Source: Zantedeschia hybrid cultivar (Eukaryota > Streptophyta > Magnoliopsida > Alismatales > Araceae). From it: a stretch of DNA of 64,000 nt. The notes under the pieces were generated by a model that was not told the DNA's origin, ran no database searches, and worked only from the letters and a program-made list of their open reading frames with translations. Positions 9,990 to 21,044 of this stretch are shown piece by piece (within the stretch, counting starts at the first letter, position 1; every line of letters begins with the position of its first letter). The position numbers were made by a program, and so were the translations under genes. The stretch covers positions 40,942,001 to 41,006,000 of the forward strand of contig JARZZO010000016.1 of NCBI GenBank assembly GCA_030544215.1, written 5' to 3'.

Positions 9990-10642
9990 CTATCTAGCTG
10001 TTTCAACAAATCATAGTGAGTACCTGGTGTATTCTCTTCATGCTGAACCTCTTCTATTGGTTGTGATGGGCCATCTTGTACCGTAGATCGGGGGAACACT
10101 TTGTTGAATATTCGGCCGCTTCAGAGCGCATGTTCTTCAATAATGGAAGCTCCAGGCTTTATCTTGAGTACTGCCGTGTTGAGGAGCGGTCTGGTGGGTG
10201 TAATGGTTTGGTAAGAGGGTGTTGGTGGGTTATTTGATGGAGGTAAGGGGACTTTGATGAGTGGTTTAGAGGGTTGTGGGTGTGGATAAGAGGATGATGG
10301 TGATGGGTTTTTTAGTGGAGGTAAGGTGCGGATGAGCAGTTTAGAGGGTTGTATGGTACTTGGGTGAGTGGTTGTTGTAGGTGATGTAGGGAATGGTATA
10401 CGGAGTAATGGTTTAAATGGCATGAAGGGTGTATAGTTGGTTTGTGGAGGGTTGTTTGGTAAAGATATGGTGGCAGAGGGTGTAATGGGTTTAATGGTGA
10501 TGGGTTGTGGTTTGGGTGTGCGGAGGATGCGGCGAGGCGGTTGCTCAGCAGTGCTTGATACATGACTTGTTGAATAGATAGAGGAAGAATCCTCTACTTT
10601 CCACTGTTGCCTTCGACTAGCCTCAGACTGGCTACTCGTCAA
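9990..10642 (-). pseudogene. gag: E4 gag-protease linker, proline-rich
   Basis: In element orientation, from 10642 down to 10121, it encodes about 170 residues rich in Pro, Ser and Thr. They are built from degenerate repeats such as KPLLRIPFP, KLLIRTLPP and KPLIKVPLPP (period about 75-80 bp). A break follows. The next 100 bases encode the start of a segment like THYDLLKQLDS, which corresponds to the TEYDILQHLEK segment ahead of the E6 protease. E3 then interrupts it. Its likely role is a gag spacer. Confidence 0.65.
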
Positions 10643-10649
10643 AATGGGG

Positions 10650-12655
10650 GAGATTTGGTTTTGATGTTCCGGCAGTGGGTTCTACACTATGCCCATAGTC
10701 TGTGGTGCTGCTTGTTGTACCGGGGCTCTTTGGATTGGCTATTGTTGCTGTGGTGGTTGTGGCTACTGCTGCTGCTGTGGTCTTTTTGCCTTCAAGGAGG
10801 CTATGTACTTCTTCATCTCTTCCTAATCAATCCCTCCTTGATCAATGAGGTCATGAATGTAATCCCGAAAGTGAAAGCAAGCATCTACTGTGTGTCCCGG
10901 TTGACGATGGAACACATAGTAATGGGACATGTCAACATTTGGTGGCCAAACGGCCCTTTCTTTCGGTAGAACTAAGGCGTTGGCCGCCATAAGGGCATTT
11001 AATATATCCGTGAGGGATTCTGGTAATTGGGGGTATACTGACCTTCTGGGGCCAAGAGGTTTCCTCTACTGTGTATAGTCATTAGGAGGAGGAACATGAG
11101 TGTAATTCGGCTGCTGCCGAGTTGGATTGTATACTTGCTGGGGAGGATGTTGCGGTGCTGACTGAAGCTACTGAGTAGGAGGCCTGTAACCCTATTGGTT
11201 TTGAGGCCTCGGTAACTGATATGGTTGCTGATTCCTCATAAACTAAGATTGATTATTGTTAATTATACTAATCTGTTCATGAGACAGTGTACCCTCGGTA
11301 GTTGGACCCATAGAAGAAGAGTTTGGGATAATAGACTTCCGAGGTGGGGGTCTATTGGGTCGATGAGGATCGAAGACACTAGTAAAGGTGGAGTCCTTGA
11401 ACGCATTCTGAGCATAACGCGCTCTTTCATACAGATCTGCCATAGTGGTCAAGTTATTCAGTGTTAGCACTAGCTTGTACTGTGGGGTGGCATTGGCAAC
11501 CATCATCTTTACCAATTCTTGTTCGGACAAATGATCCCTTATCTTTTCAGCCATCCCTTGCCACCTATCGGTGAACACTATGAAGTCTTCATTTGGCTTC
11601 TTCTTCTCATTGAATAAGTCAGTAATGGACAAGGTAGGTGCCACCCTGTCTTTGTATCTTTGCAGGAACCTCTTTGACACTATGTCGAAGATCTCTACCT
11701 CACTTGGGTCTAAAGAGAAGAACCACTCCAAGGCTGATCCCTCCAATGATCTTCTGAAGAGGAAAGCCAATGCTTTTTTATCATGCTGCCAAAATGATGA
11801 TTCACACAGAAATTCTTTGATGTGAAGGAAAGGATTGTCTGTGCCGTTGTACTTTCTGTAGACTGGCATTTCATAAGACAAAAGATGGAATACTGGCAAA
11901 TCAGGGACAAAGAATTCGGGAGCGGCCTTGTTGTCCATATTCTTTTCAAGATTCTTGAACCGCTCATCCATTTGGGAAAATTTATTAAGTAGGAGTTGGG
12001 TGGTAGAATCTGTTGGTGGAGGCGGTGGCTGTTGAAAAGACTGCCTCCGTGAATAAGCAGGGATGCGAGTACAGTGAGGTTGTGAACTGGCGGCGTTCCC
12101 ACCCTGCCCGAAAGCATTCTAATAAATTGGGGTTTGCGGCCTGACAGGATGCCGTGAACCAAATTGTTGAGGGCCTGTGTGCCGCGGGGTGGAAATATGA
12201 AGGCCTTCCATGGCTTGAGTAGGAGCTTGATAAGCAGAAGGGTGAACCATGGGACTTGGTTCAGAAGGATGCAGCGGAGTTTTCCCTTTTAGGATGGATT
12301 GGATGGTGTCAAATTGACGAGGATTCACATGATTAGACAGAGCTCCCATGAGGGTAGCGAGGTCAGAAGGATGATTGGCAGAGGGCCCAGCTTGGTCTTG
12401 GGCTCTTTCAAAGGTAGGATTGGAAATGACGTGGACACGTGATTGATCGCCCAAATCTGGGTGGTATTGATCATAGATTGAATTATCCTGAAACTAAGGG
12501 GCATGAGCATCGCCCTTGTGTACAGTTCGAAATTGGTCAGGATAATCAGAGATATAGGCATCACCTTCATCTTCAGAATAAGATGCACCATGAACTTGAG
12601 GGGCATAAGCATATCCCTCGTACTTGACCATATCTTCTTGTTCAAAGGCAACCAT
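10650..12655 (-). pseudogene. gag: E4 gag
   Basis: The probable start ATG is at 12653-12655, 7 bases from the E5 insertion point. The core lies around 11971-11243 and includes YRKYNGTDNPFLHIKEFL, SLEGSALEWFFSL and ANATPQYKLVLTLNN, typical of the retrotransposon gag fold. A degraded zinc-knuckle-like element near 10870-10930 reads FHRQPGHTVDAC, with the first cysteine changed to tyrosine. A glutamine-rich run (QQQQQ) follows. Several frameshifts divide the gene, for example near 12120-12330 and 11240. It is not functional. Confidence 0.8.
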
Positions 12656-12661
12656 GTCGAC

Positions 12662-15600
12662 TATAACGACCCGCCACCCTATAATCGGGGATCCGATTAC
12701 TAAATGGGTACCGAATCATTAAATTTGGAACCAAACCAGGAACTCAATAAGTCTAGAAAATAAATGTTAAACTAAACTAAACATCCACATCACATCGAAT
12801 TGTAAAAGAAGTGCAGAAATTAAAAATTATTACAATTCGACTTGACTCAGCAATTAATTACATACTCCAATAGAAAAGAAATAATTAGCGTACAGGCAAG
12901 AAAAGAAAATAACAACTACATCGGGGCATACCCCGGAATAGCGGCTGTTGGCGCGTAACCCAAGGCAACACTCTCCTCGCTACGCCTGCTTGGAACCCTC
13001 ACCTGAAAACCGCAGGGGGTGAGTCTTATTGAAATAGACTCAATAGGGATCCTTCGATCCCCACCACCCACTCACACACCCACAAGTGCAATACACAATT
13101 ATAGGCAATTTAACTAAATAAAGCAGTAAACACAATTCCTATATTTCGATATAAAACACACGTATTTATAACAGTAACATGCACGATTCTAAAACCACCC
13201 TACCACGGAGTCCATGACTAGCGTCTCGACTAAACACACAAGTCACACGGCCGAACGCGGAAAACACCGACCCGCTGAGACCAAACAACAACCCCTCGGA
13301 TAGCACACTGGCCACTCCAGCCTGACCTGGCGCAAGGTGGTTCTGCTTTCTCAAGCACGAGTGACATTCCGAATGTACCACTCCCACACCGGTACTAGCT
13401 ATACCCCGGGGTACACCAGGTGACCCTCTCTCTAGGCGTCACCCCACCACTCCCACACCGGCGCCGTGTCACTCCCACACCGACACAGGATGCCTAAGCG
13501 CTAACAATTGTCATTCTAGGCCCACGATCACACAAATTGAAACACGGTGCGATCCGATCATGTAGAAATCATCGTCCTCGAGTATATTTTCATACATGCT
13601 TTTATCCAAACTATCTAACAATGTAAACACATGTTAATTGCATGCTTTAATGAGATTCTATCTTGAATCGCGTCGCCCAAGGCCGATATCATTCAAGACC
13701 CCTAAACTGGTTCATGTGAAAATTGGCCTCGGAAGTTGGCCTAAAAGGCATTGTGCACGGTAGTCATCTTTTAAAAGACGTCGTTGTCCCTAGTCGCCTA
13801 ATCACGATAGAAACAGAAACAGGCTTCAGGGTGATCCGAAGTAAAGTGTGTCGTGCATGGAGGTCGCCGTTTGAATGGCGTCGCTGTCCCTGGACGCTAT
13901 TCAATCTAGAGATAGAGTCTGTTATCTGGGATAAATCGCGTCGTGGGTGGCAGCCGCCTTTTCAATGGCCTCGCTGTCCCCAGACGCCATTTAACCCTCA
14001 CAGTCAGGTTCTCCCTCTGCCTCCCCCTAATTCACAAAGTGGGATTTTCTCCCCGAAATGGCACAAAAACGCCATAAAATGGAGGAGTAGGAGGAGAACC
14101 CAAATACCCAATAGCCTAATTTTTTGATATAAGCATTTGTTAGTCTTAGGTGGCCTACAACCCAATCTGACTATGTAAATCTCTTTCATATTTATTAATA
14201 TAATGGCATAATATTCATTGTGTGTAAATCGTATTAATTATCGTCTCATAATGAAGTCCGTGAATATGTGCGATAGTGATCAGATTATGATGAGATCATA
14301 CTAATGAGACTGATCACTTAAACACACATATTCTTAATCGTTCCTAGTTGGAAGATATCCGAGAAGGACATCGGATATCCGGTTAGACTACTACAGATTA
14401 CTCATGCTCATATGATGAGGGTGACTGATCTCATAAGTCACTTATGTGGAAACACTAAGGCGAATCTGTAGGTGCTCATTGGAGAATGAGTTCACTGAAC
14501 TGATCCGACTGAATCACTGGATGGTACTATACCTCATTGTTAACTAGTTTGATTCTATTGTCGCAGTTGCGTGGATGGTCCTCGGACCTGAGACACCAAG
14601 GACACCTTGACGGTGGACATCTGTGCTTTGACCTTGGTTTATGAATCTCTAGCTACGGGATTCTAAACAGCCAAGGATCGGGTACAGCGGAATGCCGTCG
14701 AAGGGAATTGTGTGTCAATAAGGAATCATTCGCTCTCGATACGATGAGAGAGAATGCTCTAGGAAGAATGCGCGAAAGTCCCTGGCCAGGGCAAACGATA
14801 ATATCGGGAAAGTCCCTGACCGGCTAGGGTTTGACAGCACGCCATACCCTGAGTTGACTCGAGATCATTGAATGAAGGATTATATCCACACGGTAACTGT
14901 CGGCGGAAAGGTTCCAAGAGTAGGTTACTTAACCCCGATACCTTTTGGATTCACGCGGTGTTGCTTGGCACCCAACGTGATCGGAGGCCCGATCGAATTT
15001 GATGTGCGACATCAATTCAATTGATTAATTAATTAATAAAGAGTTATTAATTGATTAATAAAGCCAGTGAGGAGTCACTGGGCTTGTTGGGCCATTAACC
15101 GGACTGGTAATTGTGCGTAGAGGGTCACACGCAAATGATTCTCAAGGCGATGGATAAATAAGTGGGTTTTATACAAACCAGGGGTTTTTCGGAAAAACCG
15201 CACAGTTAGTATAAAATATAGCGAGCCGCCCTCCTCTATTTCTCTCTCTCTCGGCGCCCCAGGCCAGATCCGGATCCCTGGATCTGCTCCGCCGCTTCTC
15301 CAACTTCCGTTCAATGGGAAATCGTCCGCGTGTTGCGGCGATCGTTGCGGCGACCGGCAGAGGTTTCGTGGTTGCGAAGAATGAGGAATGTGAGGATTTC
15401 CGTCTCGAGGAGGATCGTGTGGACTCCGTTAGAGGTCGGGCGCTTGCGCGGCTTGCGGTGTTGCACCGACGGAACCGAACGGTTGCGAATTCGAATCTGC
15501 ACACGGTAAGAACTGATAATCCGATTATCAGTGGTTTCAATTTTTCAAAACGGGAATCAGATCTCCGTTTTATTTTATTTCCATTGCGCGGGAGATCCGG

Positions 15601-16281
15601 AGAAACCCGAGAACCTAACAGCATTTCACCCCTAAAATCCCCTAAACATGCTTGAAAGCGGTAAAACATGGTTTTAAACAAACCATTGCGAGGATCGTCA
15701 CCCTACCGGTTACTTGAACTCCTCCGAGCTCCAAGCTGCCGAACCGCCATGTTACAAGCCGCCGCCGGTACCGCTGTGGATGCCGTCACTCCACCGGGAC
15801 GTTGGCCGCCGTCCGGAGAGAATTGCGCCGCAAAGGAAATGGTGGTGGTAGTGGTGGAAGTTAGGAAGTTGATGGAGTGGAGGGAGAGGAGGAATGGAGA
15901 GAGGAAAGGAAGGAGAAGGGGAAAGGAATGCCGTGGTTCGAAATCAGAGGGGAAAGGGAGGAGAGAGAGAGAGATGGAGAGAATGAGGGAAAAGAGGGAG
16001 GGCTCGCGGGGTCAAACCGAAACTGACTAAAATGCGTCGTCTAAGGTCGATGCCAATCAGACGACAAGACGGGTCGTACTCTGACATACCAGGGCCGTAC
16101 TCTGAATGGCGTCGTCTAATCAAGACGCCGTTCAGACGATAAGACCGGGACCATATTCCCGCGGCCCAAAACCAGCCCACGTAGCACAACCTAAAATGCG
16201 TCCACCTAACCGGATGCCCAAACCAAGGGATCCGACCCCGAAATTGACCCGATAATCAGATCCGAAACCTTTATCCTTACA
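12662..16281 (-). repeat. E5 3' LTR, split by a solo copia LTR
   Basis: Plus-strand ends are TATAACGACCCGCC (the first G of TG..CA mutated) and TCCTTACA. Without the 1483-bp solo LTR and its duplication it is about 2.1 kb. It shares many blocks with the E8 LTR, including the ACTCCCACACCGG repeats near 13380-13480. Decayed class I hairpins lie at 13740-13802, 13869-13905, 13932-13990 and 16027-16222. The best preserved is 16101-16136, with arms TCTGAATGGCGTC and GACGCCGTTCAGA. Confidence 0.78.
14138..15620 (+). repeat. Solo copia LTR with target duplication
   Basis: It starts TGTTAGTCTTAGG and ends GAACCTAACA, flanked by GCATT on both sides (14133-14137 and 15621-15625). There is no primer site or polypurine tract beside it. 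It is a close relative of the E3 3' LTR, with a small deletion near 14820. It is the product of recombination between the two LTRs of an element that had inserted in the E5 LTR. Confidence 0.93.
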
Positions 16282-16294
16282 TTCTCCCCCAGTT
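16282..16294 (-). other. E5 polypurine tract
   Basis: Minus strand reads AACTGGGGGAGAA just before the LTR start TGTAAGGA. It matches the E8 tract AAGGGGGGGAGAA in position and type. Confidence 0.85.
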
Positions 16295-16392
16295 AAAAGA
16301 ATTTCTTCCCCGAAATCACTGCTATAAAATAATAAGATTACACAGATAAAAGAAGAACTTACGAGAAAAGGTAGGGAAACTGTTCGTGCATC

Positions 16393-17525
16393 TCATCCTC
16401 GTGTTCCAGGCGCCTCGCCTGCAGAGCGATGCTGCCAAATCACCTTTACTAGAGGAACAATCTTGTTTCGGAGAACCTGTTCCTTGCGATCCTCAATACG
16501 CATTGGAAATTCTGGAAAGGACAAGTCCTCGGCGACTTCCAACTCCGAAAAGTCCAAAATATGAGATGGATCCTGAACATATTTCCTCAGCAAAGAAACA
16601 TGGAACACATCGTGCACTCCTGCAAGACTGGGCGGCAAGGCTAGCTGATACACTGTTTCTCCAATTCGAATGGGCAAAGGCCCAACATATCGCGGACTCA
16701 GCTTACCTCGCTTTCCGAATCTCATCACACCCTTGGAGGGTGAGACTCAGAGAAACACGTGGTCCCCAATCTCAAACTCAAGCGGTCTCCTACGGATATC
16801 TGCATAACTCTTCTCCTGCTCTGAGCTGTAGTCAACCTCTGCTGCACTACTCTAACAACCTCAGCACACTGTTGTACCAACTCTGGCCCTGCTATCTGCC
16901 TTTCGCCAATCTCAGACCAATTCACGGGAGATCGACACGGCCGCCCATACAATGCCTCATATGGCGCTATGCCGATACTAGAATGGTAACTATTGTTGTA
17001 AGCAAACTCTATTGTAGACAAGTGCTGCTCCCAAGAACCTCCCCAGTCTAGGCAACATGCCCTTAGCATATCCTCCAGTGTTTGAATAGTCCTCTCCGAC
17101 TGCCCATCAGTCTCGGGATGATAAGCCGAGCTGAAGGCTAACTGCGTACCCAAGGCCTTCTGAAAACTCTTCCAGAACCTAGAAGTAAATCTCGGATCTT
17201 GGTCTGACACGATGGATAAGGGCACCCCGTGCAGAGAGATGATCCGATCCACAAACAACTTAGCCAACTTACCGACTGACCAGTCCTTCCTAATAGCCAA
17301 AAAGTGTGGCGACTTGGTCAATCGATCAACAATGACCCAGATCGCGTCTCTTCTGCCAGGGGACACAGTAATCCCATCACAAAGTCCATAGTCACGTGTT
17401 CCCATTTCCATTCCGGAATCGGTAACAGCTACAACAACCCTCCCGGTCTCTGGTGTTCTGCCTTAACCTGCTGACAAGTTAGGCACCTTACCACATAATT
17501 AGCCACGTCCTTCTTCATACCAGGC
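16393..17525 (-). pseudogene. pol: E5 integrase
   Basis: Integrase inserts the DNA copy. Seen in order are a decayed zinc region near 17460-17590, VIVDRLTKSPHFLAIRKDW, VSDQDPRFTSRFW with the second catalytic aspartate, and HPETDGQSERTIQTLED with the catalytic glutamate. The C-terminal part reads RFGKRGKLSPRYVGP and DVFHVSLLRKYV. The end resembles the short chromodomain-like tail of Tekay elements but is frameshifted near 16400. Frame changes also occur near 17411 and 16728. Confidence 0.85.
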
Positions 17526-18619
17526 CATCAAAAGTGCCTCCCCAAACAATGATACATCTTAGTCATTCTGGGATGCACTGCACATCTAGAATGGTGCGCT
17601 TCATCCTGGACACTCTTGCACACCTCTTCCTCAGCTGGAACATAGAGTCTGCCTCTAAATCTGACCGTGCTATCATCCCACAACTCTACCTCTAATATTT
17701 GGAGAATCTGCGGCAGCTCTGCATCTACTCTCTGAGCCTCGATCACTACATGGTACACTGCTGGTCTCACAATTAAGCTGTCCAACACGGCTCTATTAGC
17801 CTCTCACGGAATCCTAAAGGAAGATTCCACAACTTGCTCAAACAACCTCCAATCTTGAACCATAAGATATGATACGACTGTCTTCCGACTCAAGGCGTCT
17901 ACCACCACGTTTGCCTTCCCCGGATGATAAGAAAGGTCGAGATCATAATCCTTGATAAACTCCATCCACCTGCGCTGCCTCAAGTTCAGATCCTTCTGCG
18001 TGAATACATACTTCAGGCTCTTGTGATTAGTAAAAACCTGAAACTTCTCTCCATATAAATAGTGCTGCCAGATCTTCAGTGCAAATACTACAGCTGCCAA
18101 CTCTAGGTCATGAGTGGGATAGTTCTCCTCATGCTTCTTCAACTGCCTAGAAGCATAGGCCACAACCTGACCATGCTGCATCAGAACCGCACCCAAACCT
18201 CGACGAGATGCATCCGAGTAAACCACAAATCCACCGGAACCTGATGGAAGTACCAGAACTGGAGCCTGAGTGAGACGAGTCTTCAACTCAATGAAGCTCC
18301 GCTCACACTCCTCGGTCCACACGAAACGAACTCCCTTACGAGTCAACCTCGACAAGGGGGTCGCTAACAAAGAAAAATCCTGGACGAACTGTTTGTAATA
18401 CGCTGTTAACCCTAAGAAGCTCCTGATCTTAGTTACTGTTGTCGGTCTGCCCCAATCCATCACTGCCTCAATCTTGACTGGATCTACTGTAATGCCATTT
18501 CCAGAAATGGCATGCCCTAGGAAGTGCACCTTATCTAGCCACAATTTACACTTGCTAAACTTGGCATAGAGTTGGTGCTCTCTCAGAACCTGCAACACCA
18601 CCCGAAGATGAGTGGCATG
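17526..18619 (-). pseudogene. pol: E5 reverse transcriptase end, RNase H and zinc region
   Basis: From the E6 junction at 18619 the frame encodes HATHLRVVLQVLREHQLYAK and FLGHAISGNG (reverse transcriptase thumb). RNase H follows with VVYSDASRRGLGAVLMQHG, LELAAVVFALK, TNHKSLKYVFTQKDL and LSYHPGKANVVVDALSRK. An in-frame stop lies at 17804-17806, and the linker to the integrase zinc domain continues after it (TVRFRGRLYVPAEEEV). The catalytic half of reverse transcriptase, protease and gag are not in the window. Confidence 0.87.
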
Positions 18620-18892
18620 TGTAGACACCCATTTTTGGCCCATTCCATAGACCGATTGTGTTAACGGGCCTTCGTGTTGATCTTTTGTCATTTGGACTCC
18701 TTGAAATTTAATTTCTTTTTGTTATAAAAGTGTTGTCACAAAACGCTCATTTTTCAAAAAAAAAAAAAAAAAGAAGGGTGTATCATTTCAAAACTTTTTT
18801 TTCATTTTTTGCATTTGGATTTCAAAAGTATTCATTTTTAAAAAAGGTTTTGTCAAGTCCATCAGGTGGCCCGAGTGCTGGCCGTTTGATCC

Positions 18893-19079
18893 TTCAGACG
18901 ACCAGACTAGTGGCCGTCTGAACATTCAGACGGCCACTTTCCTGGCCTTCTCAGTTCAGACGGCCACCTTCCTGGCCTTCTCAGTTCAAACGGCCAGTTT
19001 GCTGGCCTTCTCAGTTCAGACGGCCAGTTTGCTGGCCTTCTGAGTTCAGACGGCCACTTCTTTGGCCGTGTGATGGGTT
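18893..19079. repeat. Class II hairpin array in E6 U3, 30-bp period
   Basis: Six palindromes of the form TCAGACGGCCA, 4-6 bases, TGGCCTTCTSA. The CGGCCA cores start at 18931, 18961, 18991, 19021 and 19051, exactly 30 bp apart. A sixth unit at 18893-18922 is the cleanest, with arms TTCAGACG and CGTCTGAA. The array lies about 230 bp upstream of the TATA box. Confidence 0.88.
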
Positions 19080-19312
19080 GGTTTTCCGTGATTATCTTAA
19101 TCTTTTTTTACGCCTTTCTCTCGGATTTTTTACCATATCTTCCGCATTTTCTCACCCGGATTAAGACGAAGATGATTTAGGGCTTAGGTGTCAACTTTTG
19201 ATTGGTTTTGGCTTAGATTTTGTTGAAGCGATCTCTATCCAATCTTCTTTATCCTCATCCATTGGCCCACGAAATAGGGGCTTCCTAGGGTTTTAACTCG
19301 ACCTCCCTTGAC

Positions 19313-19320
19313 TATTTAAG
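19313..19320 (+). promoter_or_regulatory. TATA box of E6 LTR
   Basis: TATTTAAG follows CCTTGAC and precedes CTCTCC. It is a plausible plant TATA at the end of U3. This is a motif match only. Confidence 0.5.
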
Positions 19321-20142
19321 CTCTCCTTCACCTTGGGAACGGGGCCAAGGAGGTTCACGAGGGTGAGGGTACCATTTTACATCAAAAGAGAGAGAAAAGA
19401 GTGATTTCAAAGTCTAACAATAGACCTCTTCTCTGGAGCTCGTGGGAAGGAAGCAACTATGGAGTCTTGGAGGCTCTAGGAAGGAAGAATGTGCCGTCAA
19501 TCTTGTGCCCGTGCAACACTCTCTTTAACGTCAAACATGGAACCTTACTCTCCTCTCTCATTTTATTATCTTTTATCATTCTCTTCATAGTCCCATACAT
19601 GCATGCACCAGTCTAGGATTTTGTCCATATTTAGATTCCATTTGCACACACACGCACTCATGATTAGGTACCTTAGATCCTTGCTAAGGGGTTTGTTTTG
19701 ATCCAAAACACCAAAAAATGGGAAGGTGGGTGGCCATAACACTTGGTCACTCATCCTTCTCACCCACATATTAGGTAAGCTTACCTCTAATTGATATATC
19801 TCTTTTGCTTAATGAACATATGCTATGCTAATTAAGAGTCTAACGGGTGTTTTAATTCATGATTAATTTGCAGGAAATCAAAACGTGAGGCCCCGTCTTC
19901 TTGGCCGGCCGAGGAGAAGGGAGTATAGACTACAAATTTTGTTGTGCGTGGAGGTCTTGGAGTGTCATTCGCGATCAAGGTAGTCCCTTTGGGTCGAGGT
20001 AAAACACCCTGGTGATCACCATTTTAGTTCTTGGTGTTTTAGTTCATCAAGTCATTTGTTCTTTATTCTGGGTTTGTAGCCACAGAGGTCGGTCTCTGCT
20101 GACCAGTTGAGCGCGGGGTCATTTCCGGCGCCTACAGCCTTC

Positions 20143-20160
20143 TGGCGATCACGATGGGAC
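20143..20160 (+). other. E6 primer-binding site
   Basis: TGGCGATCACGATGGGAC lies six bases after the LTR end. It differs from the E1 site at one position. I could not assign the tRNA. Confidence 0.72.
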
Positions 20161-20242
20161 CACTTGTGCCTATCACGCTATTTTCTTCATTTATTTCCTG
20201 CAAATATTTCATTTTTAAGATTTTTTGTGAGTTATAGTCAGG

Positions 20243-20663
20243 GCCATCAGAAGGCCAGATTGCTGGCCCTCTGAGGTTCAGACTGCCAGATTGCTGGCCT
20301 TCTGAAGCATCAGACGGCCAGTGAAGTGGTCTTCTGATCTATCAGACGGCCAGTGAAGTGGCCTTCTGAACTGTCTGGCGGCCAGTTAGCTGGCCTTCTG
20401 ATCTTTCTGACGACCACGTAAATGGCTTTCTGAACTATCTGGAGGCCAGTTAGCTGGCCTTCTGATCTTTCTGACGGCCAAGTAAGTGGCCTTCTAAACT
20501 GTCTGGCGGCCAGTTAGCTGGCCATCTAATCTTTCTGACGGCCAAGTAAGTGGCCTTCTGAACTGTCTGGCGGCCAGTTAGCTGGCCTTCTGATCTTTCT
20601 GACGGCTAGGTAAGTGGCCTTCTGATCTGTCAGACGGCCATCGATTTGGTCGCCTGGTGGGTC
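20243..20663 (+). repeat. Class II hairpin array in E6 leader, 64-bp dimer period
   Basis: About a dozen palindromes of the U3 type (CGGCCA, short spacer, TGGCCTTCTGA). In the right part, two alternating hairpins form a 64-bp tandem unit; GCCAGTTAGCTGGCC recurs at 20381, 20445, 20509 and 20573. Single hairpins therefore repeat every 32 bp. The loops alternate between GTTAG and AAGTAAG types. The array begins about 80 bp after the primer site, so it would be in the genomic RNA leader. Confidence 0.9.
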
Positions 20664-21044
20664 CTGTTCAGAATTGTTTTTAGTGATATTTTTCTTGATC
20701 CTTGATGTTTTGAGGTTCATTTTTTATGTGATTTACATTTAATACTCCTTTTGGGGGGTCGGTGGAAGAGCCTCTGCATATTTTTCTAGGAAAGACTCTC
20801 TTTTGGATTAACTCTCTGTTTGGGGATTCCCGCCTAAGCAGAAAAGTAGTTCAAATAGAGAACCTCCGTTAGTCTCCGTACTCCATGAATTCCTGCACAG
20901 TGACCGAGCTGGTTGTGCCTTGAGTGAGTCCTATTAGAACCTTGGGATTGAGACGAGTGTATATTGAACATTCAATAGGAAATCTTTTTTAAATCTCAAA
21001 ACACAAAGTACACAGGCCTGAACTCTAAACTAACATTTTTTTGC
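20664..21044 (+). other. E6 leader, rest
   Basis: Non-coding stretch between the hairpin array and the first gag methionine. I see no motif beyond a few T-rich runs. Confidence 0.5.

Larger units (their letters stand above)
9990..12661 (-). mobile_element. E4: gag part of a minus-strand Tat-like element
   Basis: A minus-strand gag and the start of the protease region are cut on the left by E3 (9989/9990) and on the right by E5 (12661/12662). The rest of both ends lies outside the window. The gag core and zinc region match the plus-strand Tat element E6 in layout but are clearly diverged. This is the outermost visible host of the nest. Confidence 0.8.
12662..18619 (-). mobile_element. E5: minus-strand Tekay-type chromovirus, 3' part
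   Basis: It shows the 3' LTR (12662-16281), a polypurine tract, integrase, RNase H and the end of reverse transcriptase. E6 then interrupts it; the rest should lie beyond the right window edge. The left flank TCGAC (12657-12661) is half of its target duplication. The lineage call rests on the integrase C-terminus and on LTR similarity to E8, which has a tRNA-Met primer site and a chromovirus-style gag. Confidence 0.82.
18620..20136 (+). repeat. E6 5' LTR, 1517 bp
   Basis: It begins TGTAGACACCCATTTTTGG and ends GGCGCCTACA, six bases before the primer site. It holds a class II hairpin array in U3 and a TATA-like TATTTAAG. The ends match those of the E1 LTR (TGTAGACAC, CACCTACA), while the bodies are very different. 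Confidence 0.85.

Noticed and set aside
14004..14127. Short frames near the E5 LTR and solo copia LTR junction that looked like a small gene
   Set aside because: They cross LTR sequence and the insertion boundary and show no conservation with E8 LTRs.
20243..20663. Regular repeat-spacer pattern resembling a CRISPR array
   Set aside because: The units are palindromes joined without unique spacers, lie in a retrotransposon leader of a plant genome, and no cas gene is present.
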